DNA of 64,000 nucleotides, from positions 52,465,186 through 52,529,185 of the forward strand of contig OX439040.1 of the NCBI GenBank assembly GCA_949317995.1, given 5' to 3'. This document shows, in pieces, positions 21,833-30,551 of the stretch. The notes under the pieces were generated by a model. That model worked only from the letters and a program-made list of their open reading frames with translations. It was not told where the DNA came from and searched no databases. Source of the stretch: Acholoe squamosa (lineage: Eukaryota > Annelida > Polychaeta > Phyllodocida > Polynoidae). Numbering within the stretch: the first letter of the stretch is position 1; each line of letters starts with the position of its first letter. Position numbers and translations under genes: made by a program.

Positions 21833-24574
21833 TCAGTTTTCCTTCTTCACTGAGTCCTCCTTACCCGGATTGCTCCGGTAACGAGTGTTTCTATAAACTG
21901 GCTTATCTGCCTCACACTCGGCAGCATAATGCCCAGTTTCCTGACATCGGAAGCATGTCACAACAGTCCTATCAGGCTTAGGCCTCCTAAGATTTTCAGT
22001 AATCTTCTTTACCAAATTGTTAACCAGGTCCTCTGATAAAGAAGGACCCGTCGTGGGTTTGGTATCGGGTTGAGTCACAGGAGGTTTAGAAGTGATCACT
22101 TTCTCCTTGACGTAACCCGGTTTCTTTCCCCAGTTCCGGTTGTACCGGGGGTTCCCTTGGCCAATGGCCCCAACGTTTTCATCTTCGTCAGGTTCCCCTG
22201 ATTCGGATGAATCGGTTTCGGGTATTCCCTCCGGGATTATCATTGCTGACATCCGTTGGGGTACCTTCCCGGCAAAGATACGGGCCTTTCGATCATAATG
22301 ATCTAGGGACTGGAACAAATCTGTCAAAGAGGCATCATTCTTCCAAGCTTCACAGGCTACTGTCCTGTGTTCTTGATTCCGCAATCCTTCAATGAATTGT
22401 TTAAACATCTCATCTAGGAAGCATTCATCATCTAGTCTCCATTGAGGTCTGGCTTTATGCAACAGTCGTTGACATTCTAAGCCGAACACTTTGGCAGACT
22501 CCTTGGGCTTCTGTGTTCTTTTAGTGAACGTCAGCCAAGGGTCTTCTCCAACTATATTCCCATATAAATATGAAGCAATCTCTATGAGTTCATCATACTT
22601 CATATGGGCTGAGAGTCCTGTTATTTGAGAATCTCTCCATTGTTCCACGGCTCCTTTTCCGTCGCCTTCCTTTAACCAGCATACTAAATAAGGCAGAGCT
22701 TCCGCTTTACCCCATCCATTGCAGTTAAAGACATCCGCGCAGCCTTGATACTCCTCCTTCCAAGGGTTCTTGGCATTAAAGGGGGTAGGTATCTTAGCTA
22801 CTCTACGAGCCGGATTCGTGGATCCAGTAAGGGTTAAACCCTTACTCCATTCCATGATCTCCGTATCGTCCAGACCTTGATTGTAACAATCAACACCTAA
22901 GTTAGCAATCGCTGCATTAGAATCATGCAGCGCTTGTAACCCTGGAGAAAGAGATACTCGGCGACTGAGTCTCTTTTTCCTTGGAGGATTCGTACCATAA
23001 GTACTTCCAAAGCCTCCGGATGGTGGTCCTCCTCCACCTCCTGATCCCCCTGCTCCGTATGGAGGCACCTGTGAAAAGGTGTATCCACTGGTTTGGGGAG
23101 CCGGCCCTGGACCATTGGTGGGTTGTGTATTTCCACCAAAGCTAAAGAAACCACTATTGGGATTAGTGTTTCCTCCTGTTCCATACGACTGATTTCCATT
23201 ATTGAAACCAGTCCCACTGGCAGAGGGTCTGCTCCTGGAACGATCGCTTGAGGGTCCGGATCCTTGATCACATCCGGATTGCCCCCCAGCTGTACTGGAA
23301 CCTCCGGGTGCTCGTCCGGTTGTTCCTCCGGACGTGTTCCGGGTGTTACCATTGGACGGATTCGTTCCTGTTTGGGACTGATTCCATCCATACTGGGCAT
23401 ACGGGCCATTTGGTCCCCCTAAAGGTGACTGTTGTGGCCATCCGCCGTCAAAGGTGGAGCTTCCTGCCGAGCGGCTTTGTTTAGCTCCACTCGCAGAATT
23501 ATCCCCTTTATTTCCCGTACCTAGACCAAGAGGTATAGAGGTATTATCTGTAAATCTAACCTGATGACTCTTTACTCCTTCATAACGAGGTACAGTTGTC
23601 TCTGTTACCCCGTCATTGCCCCTCAAAGAGAACATCTGGTTACTTGTCGTGTTTAGGGCAATTCCTGAAACAGTGAAGTCTGATTCAAGAGTGCCTACTG
23701 CACGACCAGTATCTTCTAGATACTTTGACATCTGGATAGCTTTAGCCTCCAGTTCGGAATAATCATCCATCATTTTAGTCTGTTTAACAGCCAAATCTGT
23801 GGATTCGCGTATCAATTGATCTTTGAGTTTTTCATGCTCATCGGTCTGTTTTTGGTACGTTTCCCGAGCATCTTTGAAGGCTGATTCTATTTTCTTCAGC
23901 TCTTCTTGATACTTGCCGTAGGCCGATTGAGTTGAATTTAACTCTTGTTTAGTTCTATTCAACTCATCATACGAGGCTCTGTATTCCAGATCCGCCGTAT
24001 ATAGTGCATCACGATACTGTTCGTGCTGGAGTTGAAAATCTTGCTTTTCTTTCTCCATCTGATCCAACAACAATTGTTGTTGGCGTCTACAACTCTGATC
24101 GTAATCGAGACGTTCCGATATCAACTGTTTGTTTTCAGTCAGAATCTTGTCTCGGGTTCCGGTCAGTGTAATAAGATCCTTCTGGATCTTCTCGTATTCA
24201 GCTCTCATGTCTTCAAGCTCGTCCATTTTGTTCTTTTCGAATCCACATTTTTGGTGTTTAATTCGAGAACTGTATGGAGTTTCAAACATACCTGCACTAG
24301 GCTTTGGTACCTCAAATGGTAATTTACCAAATTGAGCAGTACTTTTATGCATTGGTGCAGGTTTCGAAGTACCTCCTGGCATGAATAAGGAGTCTCCAAA
24401 TTCATCCAGTTCATGATGTAAGTTTCTTCTTACATCTTCTAACCCATCAGGGTAGTGTTCTAGTGGATCCCTCCACTCCGTACCTTGGGGTGGTGACTTG
24501 ATTTCACCATCCTCCATCGGGGAGTCTAGCTCACGATTTGAGCCATTTCCCCTAACTGGGCTCAGCTCAGTCAT
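21833..24574 (-). CDS. gag: Gag polyprotein (913 aa)
   Basis: This is the structural protein that packages element RNA into particles. It starts at ATG (24574) just after the PBS and leader and ends at TGA. Residues about 113-285 are a long Glu/Lys/Gln-rich coiled coil. Residues 360-530 are Gly/Ser/Asn/Pro-rich low complexity. PRKKRLSRR at 531-539 is a basic cluster. Residues about 590-770 resemble a capsid-like Retrotrans_gag region (Trp/Leu-rich helices). Near the C-terminus is one zinc knuckle C874-x2-C877-x4-H882-x4-C887, followed by a basic tail. It is about twice the usual gypsy Gag length because of the coiled coil and glycine-rich middle. Pol follows in the -1 frame. Confidence 0.93.
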   Translation of the reverse strand: MTELSPVRGNGSNRELDSPMEDGEIKSPPQGTEWRDPLEHYPDGLEDVRRNLHHELDEFGDSLFMPGGTSKPAPMHKSTAQFGKLPFEVPKPSAGMFETPYSSRIKHQKCGFEKNKMDELEDMRAEYEKIQKDLITLTGTRDKILTENKQLISERLDYDQSCRRQQQLLLDQMEKEKQDFQLQHEQYRDALYTADLEYRASYDELNRTKQELNSTQSAYGKYQEELKKIESAFKDARETYQKQTDEHEKLKDQLIRESTDLAVKQTKMMDDYSELEAKAIQMSKYLEDTGRAVGTLESDFTVSGIALNTTSNQMFSLRGNDGVTETTVPRYEGVKSHQVRFTDNTSIPLGLGTGNKGDNSASGAKQSRSAGSSTFDGGWPQQSPLGGPNGPYAQYGWNQSQTGTNPSNGNTRNTSGGTTGRAPGGSSTAGGQSGCDQGSGPSSDRSRSRPSASGTGFNNGNQSYGTGGNTNPNSGFFSFGGNTQPTNGPGPAPQTSGYTFSQVPPYGAGGSGGGGGPPSGGFGSTYGTNPPRKKRLSRRVSLSPGLQALHDSNAAIANLGVDCYNQGLDDTEIMEWSKGLTLTGSTNPARRVAKIPTPFNAKNPWKEEYQGCADVFNCNGWGKAEALPYLVCWLKEGDGKGAVEQWRDSQITGLSAHMKYDELIEIASYLYGNIVGEDPWLTFTKRTQKPKESAKVFGLECQRLLHKARPQWRLDDECFLDEMFKQFIEGLRNQEHRTVACEAWKNDASLTDLFQSLDHYDRKARIFAGKVPQRMSAMIIPEGIPETDSSESGEPDEDENVGAIGQGNPRYNRNWGKKPGYVKEKVITSKPPVTQPDTKPTTGPSLSEDLVNNLVKKITENLRRPKPDRTVVTCFRCQETGHYAAECEADKPVYRNTRYRSNPGKEDSVKKEN
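21836..21842 (-). promoter_or_regulatory. Candidate -1 frameshift site gag/pol
   Basis: The last two sense codons of gag give GGAAAAC directly before the TGA stop. The pol frame is open back to 21860, overlapping gag by 28 nt in the -1 frame, so a -1 shift would join the proteins. The A-site half (AAAAC) fits known slippery sites, but the P-site triplet is not a perfect XXX run. The heptamer is therefore imperfect and the call tentative. Confidence 0.45.
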
Positions 24575-24584
24575 TTCTGACTGC

Positions 24585-24591
24585 GCTTACC
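24585..24591 (-). promoter_or_regulatory. Candidate splice donor in the leader
   Basis: Between the PBS and the gag start, the minus strand reads CGG|GTAAGC, close to the metazoan donor consensus. A donor at this place is how retroviruses and some env-carrying gypsy elements make a spliced mRNA for the downstream ORF. It would pair with an acceptor before ORF3. Confidence 0.5.
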
Positions 24592-24604
24592 CGAAGACCA
24601 ACTG

Positions 24605-24616
24605 GTCACGGCACCA
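24605..24616 (-). promoter_or_regulatory. Primer-binding site, tRNA-His
   Basis: One base inside the 5' LTR the minus strand reads TGGTGCCGTGAC. This is the complement of a CCA-ended tRNA whose acceptor 3' strand is GTCACGGCA. That acceptor sequence is the one known for animal tRNA-His(GUG), whose gene starts GCCGTGA. The match is 12 nt and then breaks. Confidence 0.8.
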
Positions 24617-24759
24617 GTGTAGTGGTTCGTCTCGTTAAGTTAGATTAAATCATAACGAAGAGAGAGAAAAGTTTCCGGGTAGGCAACCGAGCTTTTATTT
24701 CAGAGCTTGCGTTACATACGATCACAGCCTCAGAGGACTACATGCTGCTAGTGCATTCG

Positions 24760-24777
24760 GTTACCCTTTCGGGTAAC
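24760..24777 (-). promoter_or_regulatory. GNRA-loop hairpin in the predicted R region
   Basis: In the RNA sense the sequence reads GUUACCC-GAAA-GGGUAAC, a perfect 7-bp stem with a GAAA tetraloop. It lies about 30-50 nt after the predicted start and before the AATAAA, so it should occur at both ends of the genomic RNA. The same hairpin is at 11780-11797 in the other LTR. A role in packaging, strand transfer or translation is only inference. Confidence 0.55.
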
Positions 24778-24833
24778 AACCTGGTTGAGCAGTGGGTAAA
24801 CCACTACTGAGGAACCTAGGGCTAGGACCAGCC

Positions 24834-24840
24834 TTATATA
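24834..24840 (-). promoter_or_regulatory. TATA box of the element promoter
   Basis: TATATAAGG on the minus strand in the 5' LTR. The start site would be expected near 24805-24812, about 30 bp downstream, which sets the U3/R border. The same box is present in the 3' LTR. Confidence 0.75.
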
Positions 24841-25134
24841 GGGGAAAAGCCCGCGAAACTCAGACCGGCCACGTGACGTGTGGCGGACGAGTGGTAGGCC
24901 CCCTGGTGTAGTGGATACGAACCCAGAGGCAGGTGCTGCCACCTGCCATCCGGATTCCCCCACCACACCCGAAGGACCTAGGTCTGAGTCTCACGGGTGC
25001 ATGAACGTTAAAGTGTAAAATACCATACCCCTACAAATGTCTTCAGAAACATGTTGGCTATGTGTTTGTTTAGTATTTAGAACTATTTCCCACAATTCTT
25101 TTGGAATGACATGACATAGTTTACTCAAAAATAG

Positions 25135-25729
25135 GCTGGGGCTTGTTGTCACAGCACCTGGGGCATGTTGTCACAATAGCTGGATGAATAGCACTTTTGA
25201 TAGATGTGGATTTTATGTGATAGAGAGCCATGATATCAAAAGAATATTTGTCATTCTTAATTTTATTAAGATTTTACTTGACATAAGCAAGGTTGCTTGT
25301 CACTGATCATGTTTCTGTCTGTAGGTTGAAATATATTTTTCAGGTTATGAGATTTCATTAAGTTTGCTTGTGTTTACAGCATTACCAATGATGCTTCTGG
25401 GCTTCAATACAGTGTAACAGAACATTATGACATGGCTCCCTGTGAAAAAGGCATTAAAACAAATGCAAACATGTTATATTTTGCATGACACTCTATGTGA
25501 CGATTTACCCCAAGCTTCGTGACAACTTGCCCCAGCCTGGGGCAAGTTGTCACAACTTTTTTTTTTTTCAAGAAAAAATTCAGAATAAAAAAATTCAAGT
25601 CCTAACTCAAAGATTCAACATCCAAAAAATCAAGTAAGTTCAATCAGATCTTTTGGTGTATATCAGAGGACTGTGTTAGATTTTCCGACAGATGTATAAA
25701 CCAAAAAGCATGTTTTGTGACAACTAGCC
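25135..25729. repeat. Inverted and direct copies of a GTGACAACTTGCCCC motif
   Basis: The motif CTGGGGC(A/T)(A/T)GTTGTCAC occurs at 25135-25153 and 25159-25176. A perfect palindrome with two 17-bp arms (GTGACAACTTGCCCCAG) around one base is at 25519-25553, and a decayed copy GTGACAACTAGCCC is at 25717-25729. The copies point inward from both ends, as in a decayed inverted-repeat transposon about 600 bp long. No clear target duplication was found. Confidence 0.6.
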
Positions 25730-25735
25730 CTCTCC

Positions 25736-28700
25736 TCCCCTACAGTATCTACGCTTCTTGGTCCCATTTTAGTATCAAGGGCCTGTCTTCAAAGGTTCAT
25801 CATCATACAGTAATGATTCAAATTTCCGAAGGTAACGAAAACGCCAACAGCTGTGGGTTATACTTGGTGCCTTATAATATAGCTCTAATATGATAGACAC
25901 CAGACAGCCTGGTCTCTGCCAGCTCAGCCTCCCTCAGTGATGGGGGAGGGGATGTAATGAGCCGTGGGTGTACAACAGGTAAGGTTGGCACAGTGCCCGG
26001 AGCACCAGGCAGGGTGACGTTTGCACTCCCATCCACTCCCAGGGTACACACTTCTTCAACCCTGATACACACCAGTCTTTAGACTATACTGTGAGGCCTA
26101 GCTAGCTCACCTGAGTCTAGTGTGACCAGAATTCAACCCCCCCCCCCTTGACTTTTTGTTTCTTCCCCTTCTCTGTCGACATAAATAATCATTTGAAAAA
26201 GAATGGTTGTTATTCTCACATGTTCTTATTGCTACATTTATCTTTCAGCGTGTTTTGACAAGCCTCTAATCAGTAGCTATACATAATAGGTACATCAGTC
26301 CCATTAAGACCAAGCCCGATGATAAAGACGTCATGAATTAGGCCCTCAATAAACTTCAGCACCTAGTGAGGGAAAGCCATCCCTCTTCTGGAGGAATTTG
26401 GTATTGCCGACAGTGGCATGCATCCACTCTAGTAATTGATATATTAAATTAAAGGCGGCCCCCAGCAGGAGTCTGAGAGGGGGTGGCCTAAAACACTGTT
26501 GAATAATTGAGGGACCACGTGTTAAGCTCGACTGGCTTGTGTTAGTGGTATAAGCCCACCCTGGCCAACTACAAGTAGTATCCCCACTGTCAAAGGAGCC
26601 AAGGGTCTTGAGGCCACCATAGTCATGGTCCAGGGAATATCCGGTGGATGATTTGGTTTCATAGGTTCTTAATTTCCATAATGTTATCAAGGAATCACAG
26701 CATGACCAACTGGTATTAGCTAATGAGATGGCGGTGATACAGCCGAAACCTATCATAACGGCAGCAGTATATAGCCTGACCGGTGATGCTGAGTGTCTAG
26801 ACCATCCAAATGCCAGCCTGTTGCAATAGAAGTCCAGCAGGGAGAGGCATTGAGGAGCGATTGGGGGAAGAGGGTGATTCTGGATATAGATGGGGAATGA
26901 AAACACCATACAAAGTAGATATTCCTGTGACTGGGATCATTAGTAGTGGGGTAGTTGCAGTGTGTAGATTCGTGAGTGAGATCTGAGCGTGTGGAGCACC
27001 GAGAAGCCATTAGCGTCTTTTTTACCACAATCAACTTTCAAGTTTAGAATTCCATATCGCTGTCCCACCACGACCACCAGTGTTAGAAAAACCCTGGTAA
27101 ATATCCTACCTATTAATTAACACTGTTAGGAGGCATCTGCGGCTATATGAAGCTTTAACTTTGAATGGAAGTTAAACTGAAGATCTACTGGTGTCCCGTA
27201 CCTGGCAGTATCCACCTATATTCTTTGAACAAGTGGAAATAATCCCTTACTTTAATTATGTGAATACCATGCCCGACAAAATAGCACCCAAAATAGCACC
27301 CTCTTTTCTTTTTAGCTAGTTGAACATCATTTGAATAACAATCTAAGTTACATAAGGGATACATAAACTTCCTATACAGCTGGCTGGTGTGTCCACACGT
27401 TACAGCAGAGTCTCCTTCTCCCTTTCCTTTTACACAAACGAGCCTACACACACCTAACGACTAGCAACGTCAAATAACCACGCTAGGTGTCGCCTTTACA
27501 GCGAACACATGGTAGGTTTATCAGGATGCGATTGGTCAGCAGTCCGTCATCAAGTCGCACATGCGCAGCCTGCGTGGAAACAGACCGTTCTAATGGCGTC
27601 TGGCATGCAGGAATTAGACCCCTCTCGGTTTGATGAATTAAAATTTCTCAACTCGATGTTCGCATGATGTGTCATTGATGATGTTAAAGTTTCACTTTTT
27701 CAAGAATCATGTGCGTGACCTTGTTTCAAAGGTCTTTCAGTTTCATTATGAATTGACAATGAGATTTTGAGGCTGCAAAATGAGATGGCATTCATAGGCC
27801 TTTGTCATCGATCTCATCTCTTCGGTAACTGCCAATGGTCACCATGAATCATACCTTAAACCCCTTTCCACGTCCATACCACAAAGGCCTGTTTTGAATA
27901 TATATAGTGGACCAGTCATAGTGGTGGGGACAAATTGAATAATACCCTTTTGTGTAAATGCATCTATAGAGTTACTTCTTGATCCCGTATGCTGTATGGG
28001 AGAGTGGGTCTTTGTCTTTGATGTGTTACCCTGGCTGTCCGTAGTGTACACTGGCCCTCACACAGATCTAAGCTGGCAACAGTACACACATTCCTCCCTC
28101 CAGAAGCAGCAGCAAGTGTCTGTCAATGTAATGTCAAAGAAGCTTCACTAAAGGATATTGCACCATAAATCATAACTTTTTGCACAGATTATTATCAGGG
28201 TTCCGCCAAAGCCTGCTATCAAATATGAATGGTATGGGGAAAACAGAAACGTTGGACATTATAACATTGTATTTTGGTAATATTTACTTGGAATAGGTTA
28301 AGATAATGCAGGATCACACCAATTGATACTACTCCAGTTAATCCATCTTGTGTTTCATCCTTTCCAAAATCTACGTTTTCCTTGGCCCTCCCTGAGAAAC
28401 GTGCAGCTCTGATAGATGAGGACATTTCAAATAAATCTAGCCAGCCAGGGTTCAACATCTGTGCCGAAACCAGGGAGATCTGTCTTGGTGTCTCTGATTG
28501 GGCGTTTATCGATCCCGGAAGTGTTGGTATTCTGTGAAGGTGATGGACTAGTGAAGGAGAATTAAAGGTTTTAAACTAGGACGCCCAGTGAAGGAGACCT
28601 CTGGGAACTATACAGCTTGGTAGATGTGGAGTTGTTTTTTGTTTGGTTTTGTTTTTTGTTGTTTTGTTGTTGTTGTTGTTGTTGTTTTTTGGGGGGTGGT

Positions 28701-29892
28701 TTCTGTGTGTGGTTAATTCTATTAGAGACTGAAAAATATCATCAACATTTTTAATATCTATAAGACATTATAAATTGTCGGCTATCTCCACTATAAAAGC
28801 CCTTTAACGACCGTCCTCAGCTCACAGTGAAAGGCATAATCAGACATTGTAACTTCCAGTATCATTCAGGACTAGCTTTGTCTTTGGTATTTAGTTCACA
28901 GCATAATAGATTTGCAGATTTTGGCCATCAGTTTCTCTGAAAATATATTACTTCTCTGTTCGGAGTGTTCCTCTTCTCGTGTCTGCTGTTTTGAATCCCC
29001 TGTCCAGTCTTGAATATCAAAGCCTTGGCACTTCCTCAACATAACACATAGGGATGTTACATACAGCATAGGCAGCCACTGCAAGCAGGTCACACCCTTG
29101 ATAGATTACATCAAAATAGATGTTCTATCTGCGGTATTTCCCTCGACATTTATTGACGTTTATCTGCCCCGTGTGGCCAGCTGGAGCGACGAGGCAACTT
29201 TGCCAAAATACCATCCATTCCGCGGTCAAACAAAGAAAACTGGACCATTAACTTGTTAGATATTCAGACCGTGCTGCCCCTAGTCCTCCTGTGGTGGGGG
29301 TCTCGGCATCAAACCCCCATCCCTCTCCGTGAATGTGACCCGGGTGGACCCTGTATGGATTTCCTCATCCTCTAATATCGCTCACCATACTCAGTCACAC
29401 CGGCAGGTTCAGGCCATGTAGCCACTTCAACCATCAAACGCCTTTATAGGTGGCATCTGCAAGGTACTTCAGTTCACATGCGCTAAACTATATATGCCAG
29501 CAGATGATGGAAGGAAATCGTTATTGATATATAATTTCCACCTGTCACTGGTGTCGGTTTACAGTCCATTATCTGCCCTGGCACAAAATACCAGACAGTG
29601 CCCTAGAGGCTAAACACATGTAGTGTAAAAATGGACATATTATATCCAGTTGGGTCTTCAAGAAGAGGGTTCAGTATGCAAAGTGTACAAAAAGGTCTAA
29701 TTGAGCCTAATCATCATCGGATAAGATGAATGATGCCATACATCTAGTGAACTAGTAATTAATGAATATGTCATGACTTGTGACTGATATCCAACAATAA
29801 CATGCAATGAGGGGGGCGAAGTGGAATGGTATCCATTAACTTCTTATTTTATTACACGATAATCAATAGATAATTAATAGAAAATCAATAAA
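25736..29892. other. Non-coding, nothing firmly recognised
   Basis: About 4.2 kb. The longest ORF (187 codons, minus strand, 26346-26909) shows no family motif, no coding-like composition and no splice frame. A poly-C run lies near 26137. A TTG/T-rich microsatellite is listed separately. Confidence 0.4.
28635..28698 (+). repeat. TTG/T-rich simple repeat
   Basis: Runs of TTTTG and six to seven TTG triplets end in a T-run and a G-run. Confidence 0.85.
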
Positions 29893-29994
29893 TATAATTT
29901 GAAAACAAATATTGTTGTGCTAACCACTAGAACATTGGTACACACACCTCGGCACCCGGCAGCCGTTGGTTTGGTTTGAATGCGTCCAGCAGTC
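29893..29994 (-). mobile_element. Internally deleted tRNA-type SINE copy
   Basis: It starts TATAATTTGAAAACAAA and ends GGTTTGGTTTGAA...GCAGTC, matching both ends of the copy at 30073-30280. About 100 bp covering most of the tRNA-like part are missing; the join lies near GTGCTAACCACT, which corresponds to GCGCTACCCACT in the fuller copy. Confidence 0.65.
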
Positions 29995-30072
29995 TCTATA
30001 ATTATAATGCTATTCTAACCTTGCGTATGTGAGAGTTGCTGGGGTCGCTACTATCCATTGGTTTGGTCTATA

Positions 30073-30280
30073 TATAATTTGAAAACAAAAATCTTTCCCT
30101 TTCCGGTACTCGAAGCCAGCCATAGTGTGTTTACATACTGAGAAAAAAAATATACGCCCGGACCGGGACTCATCCCGCCTACCTCTAGAAGCTGAGCGCA
30201 ATGCGCTACCCACTTGACCACTGGGCCACACACCTCGGCGCCCGGCTTGGCTTGGTTTGGTTTGAACACGTCCCGCAGTC
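30073..30280 (-). mobile_element. tRNA-derived SINE, fuller copy
   Basis: Read on the minus strand it carries a box A-like TGGTCAAGTGGG (30209-30220) and a box B-like GGGATGAGTCCC (30165-30176), about 35-45 nt apart as in a tRNA-type Pol III promoter. GCCC and GGGC tips can pair like an acceptor stem. A 50-bp 5' extension and an AT-rich 3' part are shared with the deleted copy at 29893-29994. Confidence 0.55.
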
Positions 30281-30386
30281 GTCGCAGTTATGCAAGCAGC
30301 AGCAGTAGTGCTGGGGAGGGGTAGGCGAAAATGCAGACAACTACTAGTGGCATTTTAACCAACCATACACACACCGTTTCTCGTCA

Positions 30387-30457
30387 GTCCCTGTGGCGCA
30401 ATGCATAGGGAGTTGGATTTGGGATCAGGAGACTGTAGGTTCAACCCTGGCAATGAA
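30387..30457 (+). mobile_element. tRNA-Arg-like head of a SINE
   Basis: CTGTGGCGCAATGCATAGGG, then TTGGATTTG, then GGTTCAACCCT (box B) closely follow the layout of animal tRNA-Arg(UCU), which begins GGCTCTGTGGCGCAATGGAT. The anticodon arm is degraded and the acceptor stem does not close, so it is a tRNA-derived SINE or pseudogene, not a working tRNA. Confidence 0.65.
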
Positions 30458-30488
30458 AATTTCATAGGTTTTAACATGTAACATATGA

Positions 30489-30551
30489 CATGGATAACAT
30501 GCCTCCTTACATGGATAACATGCCTCCTTACATGGATAACATGCTTCCTTA
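30489..30551 (+). repeat. 21-bp tandem repeat, three copies
   Basis: The unit CATGGATAACATGCCTCCTTA occurs three times without spacers; the third has one C-to-T change. It follows the tRNA-Arg-like head by 30 bp and may be in the body of the same SINE. Contiguous units exclude a CRISPR array. Confidence 0.9.

Larger units (their letters stand above)
11638..25035 (-). mobile_element. Complete Ty3/gypsy LTR retrotransposon
   Basis: This 13,398-bp element is bounded by two direct 418-bp repeats that begin TGTAG and end CTACA and are identical by eye. AATG flanks both ends (11634-11637 and 25036-25039) as the target duplication. The minus-strand order is LTR, PBS, gag, pol, ORF3, AT-rich tail, PPT, LTR. 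Within pol, integrase follows RT and RNase H, the order that defines Ty3/gypsy rather than Ty1/copia. All three ORFs are uninterrupted. Identical LTRs and open frames imply a very recent insertion and possibly a mobile copy. It is longer than typical 5-8 kb gypsy elements because of a large Gag, the extra 3.7-kb ORF3 and long non-coding stretches. Confidence 0.97.
24618..25035 (-). repeat. 5' LTR
   Basis: 418 bp, transcriptionally upstream because the element runs on the minus strand. It has the inverted tips TGTAG/CTACA, a TATA box (TATATAA, 24834-24840) and AATAAA (24694-24699), giving a U3-R-U5 layout. A 72-codon ORF inside is present in both LTRs and has no sign of being a gene. Confidence 0.97.

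Noticed and set aside
22897-23409. 170-codon ORF inside gag in another frame
   Set aside because: It overlaps the low-complexity glycine-rich part of gag; biased composition keeps the alternative frame open.
26346-26909. 187-codon ORF on the minus strand
   Set aside because: It is the longest frame outside the retroelement and host exons and starts with ATG, but its composition (Trp, Cys, Ser rich) is not coding-like, no motif is seen and no splice context supports it.
30387-30457. Functional tRNA-Arg gene
   Set aside because: Boxes A and B are good but the anticodon arm and acceptor stem do not form properly, so it is a tRNA-derived repeat.
30489-30551. Three 21-bp repeats as a CRISPR array
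   Set aside because: Units are contiguous with no spacers, in a eukaryotic context with SINE sequence.
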